DNA from: Chloroflexus aurantiacus J-10-fl
GTDB lineage: Bacteria; Chloroflexota; Chloroflexia; Chloroflexales; Chloroflexaceae
Direction of reading: 5' to 3'
NCBI RefSeq assembly: GCF_000018865.1
Contig: NC_010175.1
Location: forward strand, 2,108,001-2,172,000
DNA: 64,000 nt
The notes under the pieces are model-generated. The model did not search any database. It was not told the DNA's origin and saw nothing but the letters and a program-made list of their open reading frames with translations. Shown here one piece after another: positions 10,336-19,642 of the stretch. The position numbers and the translations under genes were made by a program. Positions within the stretch are counted from its first letter, which is position 1; every line of letters begins with the position of its first letter.

Positions 10336-11172
10336 GTGGGCATCATCTACGGGTTAATCGCAGCATTGGGTTGGGGGACGGGTGATTTTTTGATTACTCG
10401 TGCCTCGCGCCAGATTGGCTGGCAATGGACAATAGTATGTTCGCAACTATGCGGGATTGTGGCGATTGGGCTGGTATTGGGAATTCGCCATGATCCACTA
10501 CCACCGCTGGGATTGGCATGGCTGGTTGCGATTGCCGTGAACCTGCTCAATCTGACCGGTACGCTGTTGCTTTATCGAGCATTCGCCATTGGCACGCTCG
10601 CCATTGTCTCACCGATCTCGGCCAGCTTTGCCGCAGTCACTGCGGTGCTGGCGTTTTTAGATGGTGAACAGATAGGCTTGCTAACCCTTGCCGGTACGGG
10701 ATTGGTGATTGTCGGGGTGATGACTGTCTCGCGTGGGCCGGGCAAGGTACGCGCCGATCTGCGGGGTGTGCCAGAGGCAATTGGGGTTGCGTTGAGTTTT
10801 GGGTTTTTCTTCTGGCTCGTCGGTGATGTTACGGCAACGTTTGGCATTGCGTGGCCGGTACTTATCGGGCGCGTGCTCACGTTGCTGGCCGGGATTGTCA
10901 TTATTCTGATCGCCCGGCATCCAATCCCGCGCCTGAGCGGTCGACATCTGCGTTTGATCATCGCTGCCAGCGCACTCGATACGGTGGCATTTTTGAGTTT
11001 CAATACCGGTATTGCCACTGCGTATGTCAGCGTCGTGACCGCGCTGGCCTCGATTTTCAGTGCGGTTACGGTGGTACTGGCGTGGCTGATTTTGCGTGAG
11101 CGATTGGCACATAGCCAGTGGGTCGGTGTGGCCGGGATTCTGGTTGGTGTGTTGCTGGTGAGCTTGCCGTGA
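10336..11172 (+). CDS. EamA/DMT-family transporter
   Basis: This is a 278-residue polytopic protein with about ten helices in two EamA repeats. The first begins GIIYGLIAALGWGTGDFLI and ends near VGVMTVSRGPGK; the second ends at WVGVAGILVGVLLVSLP. Drug/metabolite transporters of this type export amino acids, nucleosides or other small metabolites; the substrate is not predictable. Translation probably starts at GTG 10336, with AAGGA about 10 bases upstream. There is no operon partner. Confidence 0.85.
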   Translation: MGIIYGLIAALGWGTGDFLITRASRQIGWQWTIVCSQLCGIVAIGLVLGIRHDPLPPLGLAWLVAIAVNLLNLTGTLLLYRAFAIGTLAIVSPISASFAAVTAVLAFLDGEQIGLLTLAGTGLVIVGVMTVSRGPGKVRADLRGVPEAIGVALSFGFFFWLVGDVTATFGIAWPVLIGRVLTLLAGIVIILIARHPIPRLSGRHLRLIIAASALDTVAFLSFNTGIATAYVSVVTALASIFSAVTVVLAWLILRERLAHSQWVGVAGILVGVLLVSLP

Positions 11173-11341
11173 GCGACCGTGACTCACACGTTCAACATAG
11201 GTCGCCAGCAACCGTTTGGTTGGAGGGGATGGATATTCTTCCTGATAGCACCCACACCGACAGGGGCGAATGGTCATTCACCGCTTTAACATTACCAGAC
11301 AGGCATAATCGGTCTCAAATCTGGTGTAAGAGATGACAGGC
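11173..11341. other. Intergenic
   Basis: No gene or clear terminator is seen between the EamA gene and the repeat element. Confidence 0.4.
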
Positions 11342-12409
11342 TAGAAGTTATCTCGTTTATTCCTGACCAAATCTATGATTGTAACGAGCACATCCAGCAC
11401 TCCCGTGACCGGCAGGCTTAGCGACGTGCCACGCGCCGGGTCGTGATCCTGACTGCTGCGGCAGCATGGCTGCCGCACTCCACACCGCGCACCACGCGCA
11501 TGACGAGCGGGCAAGGTAATCAATGCGGCGAGTGATGGCTCGACTGGAGCTGTTCTCTGCCAACGAGCCAGAAGCAGGGTAGGCTATCGTTGGTAATTGG
11601 CAGGTGTGCATGCGCCTGGGCGACAGTCTGGGAGCACGGACGAGCACCCACAGCATCCTCTTGACCAGCAGGGTCAACGGTGTGCCACGCGCCGGGTCGT
11701 GATCCTGACTGCTGCGGCAGCCATGCTGCCGCACTCCACACCGCGCACCACGCGCATGACGAGCGGGCAAGGCAATCAATGCGGCGAGTGATGGCACGAC
11801 CGGAGCTGCTCTCTGCCAACGAGCCAGAAGCAGGACAGGCTGTCGTTGGTAATTGGCAGGTGTGCATGCGCCTGGGCGACAGTCTGGGAGCACGAACGAG
11901 CATCCACAGCATTCTCGCGACCAGCAGGGTTAGCGACGTGCCACGTGCCGGATTGTGAGCACGGCTGCTGCGGCAGCATGGCTGCCGCACTCCACACCGC
12001 GCACCATGCGCATGACGAGCGGGCAAGGTAATCAATGCGGCGAGTGATGGCTCGACTGGAGCTGTTCTCTGCCAACGAGCCAGAAGCAGGGTAGGCTGTC
12101 GTTGGTAATTGGCAGGTGTGCATGCGCCTGGGCGACAGTCTGGGAGCAGGATAGCACAGCTTTTATTAAATCACCCAAGCTGCCACCTATGCTGTGAGCA
12201 GGCCGCGTGACTGACTGCCAGGATGAACAGTACGACGCCGCGCACAACATCGTGCAGCGTACCTGTAGGAACGATGTGGGTAGCAGCCAGTTCCCATCGA
12301 CGCGCTACGTTACGCACGCCTGACGGTAGTAAATCAGGTTATGCCCATCCTCTGTGTCCTTCGTGCCTCTGTGGTGACAAAGGTAGCAACCTGGGTTAGA
12401 TAAGTTCTA
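11342..12409. mobile_element. MITE-like element, family 1, with internal 256-bp triplication
   Basis: The ends are AGAAGTTATCT (from 11343) and AGATAAGTTCT (12398-12408), inverted repeats with one mismatch, flanked by TA on both sides (11342-11343 and 12408-12409). Inside, a 256-bp unit occurs three times; the marker GTGCCACG starts at 11426, 11682 and 11938. Each unit carries the GCGGCAGC / GCTGCCGC hairpin. A family-2 element sits inside the right end (12174-12395). There is no transposase gene. TA flanks suggest mobilisation by an IS630/Tc1-type transposase encoded elsewhere (inference). Confidence 0.7.
12174..12395. mobile_element. MITE-like element, family 2, nested in family 1
   Basis: CCCAAGCTGCCACC (12174-12187) and GGTAGCAACCTGGG (12382-12395) form 14-base inverted ends matching at 11 positions. 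The 222-bp interior is an inverted copy of the unit at 595-1002, including the conserved TGGGAACTGGCTGCT word on the opposite strand. Its insertion separates the family-1 right terminal repeat from the rest of that element, so it arrived later. Confidence 0.6.
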
Positions 12410-12564
12410 TAGATAACTGACATAAAAATCGTTCATTTGCGTACCGTGAAGTCTTCCGCACGCAGCGCTGAACTGAAGTTCTGCATCCAGAATGATTGTT
12501 CGCTGTTGTCGCTTACCAGGCATTAGCACGTTCACATCACCCCCAATGTATGCACCTGCTGGAT

Positions 12565-15500
12565 TCAGGATTTGATATGATCTCCGCCGGCCAACTGGAT
12601 CAACACCGGCTCCTCGTCACCGCTGATCAGGATTGCCCGACCTGGAGGCTGCTCACTGGTACGTTGTTCAGGGAGCGGTAAATTCAGACCGAGCAGCCGT
12701 GTCCCCGACTCGTAGCGTCCCGGCCAGATGACAAGACCATTGCGACTGCTGTCCAGAGCACGCAGCAGTGGATCGTCGGCATACGTGATCCCGGCAGCAA
12801 CAATTAGATGAAACGGCTCATTCCCGGTTTGGGCCAGTTCAACGAGCTGTTGGAACAGGTTTGGGGTTGCGCTGTAGCTTTGTGTAAAGTGGTCACGCCA
12901 GCGCTCGCGACATAGGTGGTAGTCATCGATAATCACGAGATGGCGAGCAGTCGGATTGCGGCGCAACCCGCTCAGTTCTGCGCTCAAGGTTGCGATTCCC
13001 TCTTCGTCGGCAACGTAGCGTACCGTCTGTGGCAGGGTTTGCAAGTGGTGCAGGCTGCGTCGTGGGCCATCAATGATCACAAAGCGAAGTGACGGCTCAA
13101 CCGTTTGCGCACTCCGCACGATGATCCAGAGCGCTGTGCTCTTCCCGCTGCGGCGCGGCCCAACGATTAGTGCATGAGGTGCCTCTGGGGTCAGACAGAT
13201 ATACACCGGCCCCGGTGGTTCGGCAGCCCAACCACAGGACAGGCGCAGCGTAGTATCGCGATAGCTGGACGGTGGCAGTTGAGCGAATGGCAATTGTTCT
13301 GGCAGTAAGGCTAACGGTGGTGGTAGCGTCGTAGCAGTGTTACGTGTTGTTGCAGTCAGTGCTGCGATCTGCGTGCGCACGGCAAGTGCCAGTTCACGGC
13401 TATCACTGCTGTCACCACTTCCCACCGGCAACGCAACCTGCACCTCCAGCAAACCCTCATCGGGATGGAGCCAGTACCCACGACCGGGAAGATGGGGTGG
13501 GAGCTGAATGGCAGGCCGTAGCCCGAAGACATCGGCATAATCGTTCAGATCGGGCAGCCGTAGCGCCAATCGTTGTGTGAACTGGGCAGCCAGGCGATAG
13601 GGAATGTCGGCAGGTCGATCCGCAGAGACCACCAGATGAAAACCTGCATCACGACCATTCCGCGCCAGACGCACCAGATCGGATAGATCGCTTTCGCCGG
13701 CAGCATCGCGCAACTCATCACGCACGGCGGCCAGGCGATCCACCACCAACAGCAACGCCGGACCTGGTGATTGACCGGCAGCGATCCGCGCACGCCGCTC
13801 GCGTACTTGATGTTCGAGCTGGCGGAAGAGTGACACCATGGCTTCGCGCTCGAAGGGACGTACCAGCGCACCCACATGCGGCAGGTCGGTAAACAGGCTT
13901 AACAGACGACCATCACCGTCGATGATGTAGCACCAGAGGTTGTCTGGCGAAAGGCATCGCGCCAGTTCAAGCACGATTCGGGCCAGGGTTGTGCTCTTGC
14001 CACTGGCCGGTCCGCCAAATACTGCTACATGGCCGGCCCGCAAGTCAATCACGAGCGGTGCTTGCCGACTCTGTTGCGGTATATCAAGCAGACCGATCAC
14101 GGTGTGCAGATCGGATGACGGGACATCTAGGGTTAATCGGGAAGGAAGTGGTGGTTGCCAGATCGGCGTTGGTTGCCAGTTAAGCTGATCGAGATAAGCA
14201 CGACCGGCGTGGATGAGGCGCTGACCAATGAGTTCAAGATCGCCCGGCCCGTTTGCCTGCCCACTCAATCGCGCAACCTGAAGCAATCGGACATCACTAC
14301 CACTACGCATGTAGGCACGGCCCGGCAACTGCGACGGCAAAAATGCGGCATCAGGCCGTTGCAACATCTCCCGGCTATCATCACTGCTACCCAAACGGAG
14401 TGCGATAAAGTAACTCAATTGACTGCGAATCTCATCACTGACGACGCGGGCCGGTTGTTGGGTTGCAATCAGCAGATGCACTCCCAGCGAGCGACCCTGT
14501 TTCACTACCCGCACGAGTGCGCTGACAAAATCGGGACAACTGCGCGCCATTTCATCAAACTCATCGAGCACAATCAACAAATTGGGTAGTGGTTCCAGGC
14601 GCTGACGATTGGCCAGATCACGATAGTCGGCGATATTTTCGATATGAACCCCGTAGCGTTCGGCGACTGTGCGTAACACAGCCTTGCGACGGCGCAACTC
14701 ACTGCTAATCGCGGCGATGGCACGTGCCGCCAAACGTCCATCAAGGTCGGTCACAAAGCCTGTTGTATGCGGCCAGGCAGCAAACGGTGCTAACGCAGCT
14801 CCGCCTTTAAAATCAATTAACAGGAGATTGAGCCGATCAGGGCCATGGGTAACTGCCAGAGCGGTAATAATGGTCTGTAACAAGACACTTTTCCCGGCAC
14901 CGGTGGCACCGGCAATAATGCCGTGCGGACCATGTTGTTGTTCGTTGAGGTTGAGATAGCACGGCTTCCCTTCGCTCAATGCCCCAATTGGCACATCATC
15001 ATGCCAGGACATTGCAGGTTGTTGCTGCCAGCGCACGGGTACAGGCTGGTCGTCTGGAAGCAGCGCCGATAACAGATCGAGGAGGCGTACCTGGCGCGGT
15101 AGATGATGACCGGCACCGATCTCATTGAGACGCACGGTTGCCAGGCGAGCGGCTAACCGTTCAACCTCGCGGCGATCAAGTAGATCGGGCTGGAATGGGG
15201 TTACCGGCCACGCCTCACCGGCCCGCGTCCATCGCCCCATGCGTTGATCAACTTCAACCATCGCCGCACAATGCTCAGGAATGTGCGACCAGTCATCGGT
15301 TAATACCACAACGATGAAGCGATGGGCACCACCATCACGTAACAACTGACCGAGTGCAGTATGTGTTGTGATGAGGGTGGCACTATCCACAACGATTAAA
15401 AACGGCACCTGATGATTTGTGGGCAATTCACGGCGACGACTAAGTTCATCGAGCAGGCAGGTTAACAGCGACTCGGTAGCCTGTGGTTCGGTTGCAATCA

Positions 15501-16329
15501 AAGATCGAGCAACCGAGGTTGCATCGGGAGCCTGACAGTGCGGCAAGCGAGCAATCCACTGCCAGTCGGCAGCAGTGGCGAGGCCAGCAATCACACCAAT
15601 CCGCAACTCAGTTGGCGCGTGCAACACCGCAGCCTGGGTGAGCATAGCGTAGGCAAGCCCCAATACTGCCGGACGTGGCCCGGCAATGCCGAGCGAGCCA
15701 AGCTGGAGCAGTGGAATGTACACCGGCACCTGATGGAGGCTGGCATACTCGGCGATGACCTGATCGATCCGCCGGTCAGCCGGTGCACCGGACGCAACTA
15801 CGGCCCGCGCCGACGCCGGCAGCGTGCCGCAACCCACGCGCAATTCCAGCGCATCGTCATCACTCAGACGCCGTTCCCACAATCGCGGTTCGGGTGATCG
15901 CGACCGCTCATCGGCGCCGGCAATCCGTAACAACTCCACCGGATCGGGGGCCAGATAACGCCGGGCAGCCCGCTCCTCCTCGTGCAGGCGACGCAGGCGC
16001 GACCGGGCCATGGTGAGCCGGTCAACAAAGACTGCCTGCTGTTCAGCGTAGGTCTGCGCCTGCCGGCGCGCCGTATCATGTTCGTGAAACAGGGTTACAC
16101 CACCACTCAGTACTGCCAGCACCAGCGCCGGCACCGCTGCCAGCCACGATCCGTACCCAATCAGCGCTGTGGCCCCAAACAAGAGCGCAGCGATGATCGG
16201 AAGGAGTGCCTGCAACCAGACCGTATTCGGACGCGGTGATGGTGGCGGTGGTGGTGCAGGTAAATCAATCGTTTCCACGCTCCAACGCGGACGGAGACGG
16301 GGTGGACGATTAAAGTTACTGTCCGGCAT
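12565..16329 (-). CDS. EccC/EssC-type FtsK-SpoIIIE ATPase of a type VII secretion system
   Basis: This 1254-residue protein should be the motor and substrate receptor of a WXG100 secretion machine at the inner membrane. A Pro-rich N-terminus is followed by two helices (about residues 37-77) and a coiled stretch. Three ATPase domains follow. D1 has Walker A GATGAGKS near 475 and Walker B LLIVLDEFDEMA near 588. D2 has GGPASGKS near 775 but the degenerate Walker B LLLVVDRLAAV. D3 has GPRRSGKS near 1060 and HLVIIDDYHL near 1134. The two-helix plus three-FtsK-domain order is that of EccC/EssC, not of DNA-pumping FtsK. It overlaps the upstream small gene by 14 bases. No EccB, EccD, EccE or YukD homologue is in the window. 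Confidence 0.9.
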   Translation of the reverse strand: MPDSNFNRPPRLRPRWSVETIDLPAPPPPPSPRPNTVWLQALLPIIAALLFGATALIGYGSWLAAVPALVLAVLSGGVTLFHEHDTARRQAQTYAEQQAVFVDRLTMARSRLRRLHEEERAARRYLAPDPVELLRIAGADERSRSPEPRLWERRLSDDDALELRVGCGTLPASARAVVASGAPADRRIDQVIAEYASLHQVPVYIPLLQLGSLGIAGPRPAVLGLAYAMLTQAAVLHAPTELRIGVIAGLATAADWQWIARLPHCQAPDATSVARSLIATEPQATESLLTCLLDELSRRRELPTNHQVPFLIVVDSATLITTHTALGQLLRDGGAHRFIVVVLTDDWSHIPEHCAAMVEVDQRMGRWTRAGEAWPVTPFQPDLLDRREVERLAARLATVRLNEIGAGHHLPRQVRLLDLLSALLPDDQPVPVRWQQQPAMSWHDDVPIGALSEGKPCYLNLNEQQHGPHGIIAGATGAGKSVLLQTIITALAVTHGPDRLNLLLIDFKGGAALAPFAAWPHTTGFVTDLDGRLAARAIAAISSELRRRKAVLRTVAERYGVHIENIADYRDLANRQRLEPLPNLLIVLDEFDEMARSCPDFVSALVRVVKQGRSLGVHLLIATQQPARVVSDEIRSQLSYFIALRLGSSDDSREMLQRPDAAFLPSQLPGRAYMRSGSDVRLLQVARLSGQANGPGDLELIGQRLIHAGRAYLDQLNWQPTPIWQPPLPSRLTLDVPSSDLHTVIGLLDIPQQSRQAPLVIDLRAGHVAVFGGPASGKSTTLARIVLELARCLSPDNLWCYIIDGDGRLLSLFTDLPHVGALVRPFEREAMVSLFRQLEHQVRERRARIAAGQSPGPALLLVVDRLAAVRDELRDAAGESDLSDLVRLARNGRDAGFHLVVSADRPADIPYRLAAQFTQRLALRLPDLNDYADVFGLRPAIQLPPHLPGRGYWLHPDEGLLEVQVALPVGSGDSSDSRELALAVRTQIAALTATTRNTATTLPPPLALLPEQLPFAQLPPSSYRDTTLRLSCGWAAEPPGPVYICLTPEAPHALIVGPRRSGKSTALWIIVRSAQTVEPSLRFVIIDGPRRSLHHLQTLPQTVRYVADEEGIATLSAELSGLRRNPTARHLVIIDDYHLCRERWRDHFTQSYSATPNLFQQLVELAQTGNEPFHLIVAAGITYADDPLLRALDSSRNGLVIWPGRYESGTRLLGLNLPLPEQRTSEQPPGRAILISGDEEPVLIQLAGGDHIKS

Positions 16330-16642
16330 TGTGCATCACCTGCTGTAATGAGCGTTCACGGTTGATCCGGTCTTGCTCGGCCCGTGCCCGGGCACTGGCC
16401 TGAGCAATCGCCTGTGCCGCCTGTAAACAACGATCACGCAAGCTCGTGGCGGTAACCTGCAGGGAAGCCTGCCGCAAAGCCCATTCCTCCTGGCGTGGCC
16501 CTTGCCAGGCGGCGAGCAATTCGGCAGCAGCCCGTGCGCGTTGCCCGGTCTCTTCATCAAGCACAGCCGCCATGCGTCGCAGCGCACCGATAGCATCATC
16601 AGATGCCCGCCAGTTCCACCAGACATCAGGGCGTCCCGACAT
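16316..16642 (-). CDS. Small helical protein of the type VII locus, WXG100-like
   Basis: This 108-residue, almost entirely helical protein is rich in Ala, Arg and Gln. AAWQGPRQEEWALRQASL near residue 50 recalls the W-x-G turn between the two helices of WXG100 proteins (here W-Q-G). The ATG at 16640-16642 is chosen because AAGGAGG lies 5-6 bases upstream; the GTG at 16648 overlaps that box. It overlaps the ATPase gene by 14 bases and is probably co-translated. It may be the WXG100 partner of the 92-residue protein at 19643, or a substrate adaptor. Assignment rests on size, helices and position. Confidence 0.6.
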   Translation of the reverse strand: MSGRPDVWWNWRASDDAIGALRRMAAVLDEETGQRARAAAELLAAWQGPRQEEWALRQASLQVTATSLRDRCLQAAQAIAQASARARAEQDRINRERSLQQVMHNAGQ

Positions 16643-16702
16643 AGGCACCTCCTTGTGGGATAACTCGAACTACGTCACAACACAATCACAGATCAGGATC
16701 AT

Positions 16703-18715
16703 TCATGCCCACAACGGGTCGACAACCACATCAACTTCATCAAACGGCAGTGGCGGTATCTCTACCAGGCGGAAGTGGGTCGGATCAACCGTAAACGGCA
16801 GCGTTTGGGCAGTTTCCGGTAATTGGGTATAGTCAGCATCCTGGTAGGCACTATGGACAATCATCGGCTGATTGATGCGGTTATTGTCCAGCATGTATAC
16901 AGCATCGCGATACTGCTCATCCTGGTGCCCTGCCCCAACCGACAATGCCAGTTTGTCATCGCTGTCAACGTAGTGACGTACAGTCACCGGTTGACCGTTG
17001 ATCACAGGTGGCACATCGTCCCATTCGCCCTGCGGACGCACGGCCCCCTGCGTGGTCACACTGGCTAACTGAATATTGCGCTGCGCCAGAGCTGCCTGCA
17101 CTCGCGGATCGTTGCTCAGCAGAATACACATCCCACCACCCATACTGTGCCCGGTTAGATGGAGCGTACTGCCTTCCGGCAACTCGTTGATCAAACGCAA
17201 GACACGTCCGATAACCGTCTGATAGTACCGGTTCTGCTCGATATATTCCTTGCCCGCTGCGGTATCGATCACCGAAACCAGACCATTGGTCCCAACAGGC
17301 ATGTTGTTAAGGCTGAGACCGTTAATGCCAATTGCAAACTCGTCCTTACCCACCTGAGCCGCCCGCACCTCCTCGCCATAATAGGAGCTAATCAAGCCGT
17401 GGGCATTTGCCTGCAATGCCGCTGGAGATACCCGGTACGGTTGCTGTGGGTTGGTCTGATCCTCCAGCGGTGGAAAAACGTCGGTGACTGCTGCCTGACC
17501 GTCAGGCTCGGCCTCTGGGCCTGCGGTAGGGCGGATCGACACCAAAAGCCGAAGATCCCTTCTGACTTTAGCATCGAGTTGTTCCAGATTCATGGCCAGT
17601 TCCCGCATTTCGGCAAGGGTAAGATACTGAAATGCATCAATCCAGAAGCCGCTCTCGGTGAACGCCAGAATGTCTGTCGGACTTTGGATTATTTCCGGTA
17701 GACGAGGAGCAGCACTGAATCCTGCAGCAGCGCTGAACTGTGCCAAAAAGATTGACAGAAATTGCTGTTGGAAGCCCATCTGTAACATCACATCGGTGTT
17801 CCAAATCATACTCTGATTGAGCAGACGCCACATCTGGGCCTGGCTGGGAATAAATGGCCTCAGTTGCGTCAGATGGTAGCGAACCTGTCGCTGCCAGTGT
17901 TGCCAGAGCAAATCGGCAGCGAAGGCGGATGCACGAAGCGTAACCTCAGCGATCTGCCTGTGTACAATTGACCGGAAGAGCGCAGGTTCCCACACCATCA
18001 TCCATCCCAGTGTCCGCAGCGATGGCGCAAGCTCACGTTCGACCTGCCGGAGATGGTGAATAACCGCCTCAAAGCGGTACGTGCTCCCCAGCAGATGGAT
18101 CGCTATTGGCAACGGCTGCCAGGGAAGCAGAAGCGGAGTGTAGATCGATACCCGCCAGAAGAACGACTGCACCGCCAGAGTACGCGAGCCGGGCCAGAGC
18201 AGATTGAGCCACCAGCGTTGTAAAGGCGGCAGCTTCTGCACCATCCAGCCTGCTGCCAGGCAGGCAGCCACTCGCAACACGGTCTTGTGATGGGGGGATA
18301 GCGATGGTGGAGAGCGGAGTTGCCATATCACCCGAAACGCTACCCGTGCTCCAATATCAAACACTGGCCCATTGAGCGAGGTCAGACGACGCAGGGCAAC
18401 CGTCCCGAATGTGGTGAGCGCGACGGTGCTTACATCCCAAAAAGAGGGGTGCCGGAGTGTCCCCCGATCAGCCACTTCGAGGCGGTCAGCGGTTGTGCGC
18501 ACCCACTCAACCATCTCGTTAATCGCCCGGCAATGCGCAAACAAGGCATCGCTGAGGCCGTTAAGGTGCGGAACCGTATATTCACGACACTGGCCGGAGA
18601 AATAATGCAAGGTATTGGCCAGTCGCCCGGCTTCCGCGTGCAAACGATCATGACTGGTGGTTGTTACAACCGCGAAGCGCCGTAAATGCTCTGGAATAGC
18701 AGCAACGGTATTCAT
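16703..18715 (-). CDS. Putative type VII substrate with C-terminal lipase-like alpha/beta-hydrolase domain
   Basis: This is a 670-residue protein. Its first 90 residues are helical and end in EWVRTTADRLEVADRG, resembling WXG/LXG/PPE-type secretion domains. A helical, partly hydrophobic middle follows (about 130-400). From about 430 there is a lipase-like domain with nucleophile elbow LHLTGHSMGGGMCILLS (Ser near 523). Candidate acid residues are in YVDSDDKLAL and a candidate histidine in MIVHSAYQ. GHSMGGG is typical of lipase class 3 and related hydrolases. It lies 3 bases after the upstream gene, with a GAGG box inside that gene's end. I infer an exported phospholipase or esterase; a toxic role is possible. 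No immunity gene is obvious. Confidence 0.65.
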   Translation of the reverse strand: MNTVAAIPEHLRRFAVVTTTSHDRLHAEAGRLANTLHYFSGQCREYTVPHLNGLSDALFAHCRAINEMVEWVRTTADRLEVADRGTLRHPSFWDVSTVALTTFGTVALRRLTSLNGPVFDIGARVAFRVIWQLRSPPSLSPHHKTVLRVAACLAAGWMVQKLPPLQRWWLNLLWPGSRTLAVQSFFWRVSIYTPLLLPWQPLPIAIHLLGSTYRFEAVIHHLRQVERELAPSLRTLGWMMVWEPALFRSIVHRQIAEVTLRASAFAADLLWQHWQRQVRYHLTQLRPFIPSQAQMWRLLNQSMIWNTDVMLQMGFQQQFLSIFLAQFSAAAGFSAAPRLPEIIQSPTDILAFTESGFWIDAFQYLTLAEMRELAMNLEQLDAKVRRDLRLLVSIRPTAGPEAEPDGQAAVTDVFPPLEDQTNPQQPYRVSPAALQANAHGLISSYYGEEVRAAQVGKDEFAIGINGLSLNNMPVGTNGLVSVIDTAAGKEYIEQNRYYQTVIGRVLRLINELPEGSTLHLTGHSMGGGMCILLSNDPRVQAALAQRNIQLASVTTQGAVRPQGEWDDVPPVINGQPVTVRHYVDSDDKLALSVGAGHQDEQYRDAVYMLDNNRINQPMIVHSAYQDADYTQLPETAQTLPFTVDPTHFRLVEIPPLPFDEVDVVVDPLWA

Positions 18716-18718
18716 GAC

Positions 18719-19513
18719 TTATGCAGCCTCACAGATCCAGGCTCCAAACTCACTCATTTTTGCCCGCAATCCCGGACCACCAGTCGGCCACAACGCCAGC
18801 AGATCATCCCGATCAGATGCCGGCGCAACCCACCAGCCCCCATACCGTCCGGCAACGATGATTGCCCCACGAGCTTCTGAGTCAGGCTGACGCAACTGTC
18901 GGATCGCCGCCAGCGCGTGGCGGGTTGGTTGGGGACCAATCATCTCAATCAGTGGACGCACCTTCGCCGGAGTATGGCCGTGCCGTTGAAACACACGTGC
19001 TGCGGTATCAAGATCATCGTGTTGCAGAGCATTGAACGCGGTCAACAATCCCTCACCATCCAGCATGAGCGGCTCTGTACTGACCGGTTCAGGAATGTTC
19101 TCCGGCATCACCATCGCCAGCATCGTGTCGATAACATGCCCGGCACCGGGAAGTGCGGCAAAGCGATGTATGTCTGGCGCTGGGCTGGAGTGCAACACAA
19201 AGTTCGCGCCGGCGCGACTGATATGGCTAAGACGTGTGGGTGGGCCGCTGGCGACAATCATCAGACTATCGGCGAGCGCCGCTGTACGCAATAACGTCGC
19301 CAGACCGGCATCAGGTGTCGGTAGGTGATCAGGCTGGGCCGGTAATTTCAACAGGTCACGCGCTGCCAGACTGCCAACTGCCGCACCGAGTACACCTTCA
19401 AGCACCGGTCGCTCCGGCAACACACTCGGCCCCAGCGCAAAAGGCCGGGGCAATTCGAGTAGACCAAGCAACAAAAGTAGCTCGGCATGGCTGATCTGAA
19501 AGGTGAGTGACAT
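18719..19513 (-). CDS. Type VII locus protein of unknown family (chaperone- or EspG-like?)
   Basis: This is a 264-residue cytoplasmic-looking protein without signal peptide or helices long enough for a membrane. It begins LTFQISHAELLLLLGLLELP. It ends with a compact C-terminal part containing ARGAIIVAGRYGGWWVAP and LLALWPTGGPGLRAKM. Size, location between a WXG100 gene and a large putative substrate, and mixed alpha/beta composition fit the role of EspG-type substrate chaperones in ESX loci. I see no decisive motif, so this is inference from position. Its ATG has GGAG 7 bases upstream. An immunity protein for the hydrolase is an alternative. Confidence 0.5.
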   Translation of the reverse strand: MSLTFQISHAELLLLLGLLELPRPFALGPSVLPERPVLEGVLGAAVGSLAARDLLKLPAQPDHLPTPDAGLATLLRTAALADSLMIVASGPPTRLSHISRAGANFVLHSSPAPDIHRFAALPGAGHVIDTMLAMVMPENIPEPVSTEPLMLDGEGLLTAFNALQHDDLDTAARVFQRHGHTPAKVRPLIEMIGPQPTRHALAAIRQLRQPDSEARGAIIVAGRYGGWWVAPASDRDDLLALWPTGGPGLRAKMSEFGAWICEAA

Positions 19514-19574
19514 ACGCTGCTCCAGTTTCCTTCTTGTTCAGGCCATATATCGGACCAACCAATTGGGAGGAAAG

Positions 19575-19626
19575 CCGGTGAGAGGCCGACCCAGGAGCGC
19601 ACATAAACTTGACAGCCTCTCACCGG
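19575..19626 (-). promoter_or_regulatory. Stem-loop between the WXG100 gene and the rest of the type VII locus
   Basis: CCGGTGAGAGGC (19575-19586) pairs perfectly with GCCTCTCACCGG (19615-19626) across a 28-base loop. It lies just after the stop of the WXG100 gene. It has no T-run, so it is more likely a partial terminator or mRNA-stability stem that keeps the small WXG100 transcript abundant relative to downstream genes. Confidence 0.5.
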
Positions 19627-19642
19627 AGTGAGGCTCTAGCGC

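Noticed and set aside
11118-11336. 72-residue open frame after the EamA gene
   Set aside because: It overlaps the end of the transporter in another frame and has no features.
12565-16329. FtsK/SpoIIIE chromosome segregation protein
   Set aside because: It has three ATPase domains, only two N-terminal helices and no gamma DNA-binding domain, and its neighbours are WXG100-like. EccC fits better.
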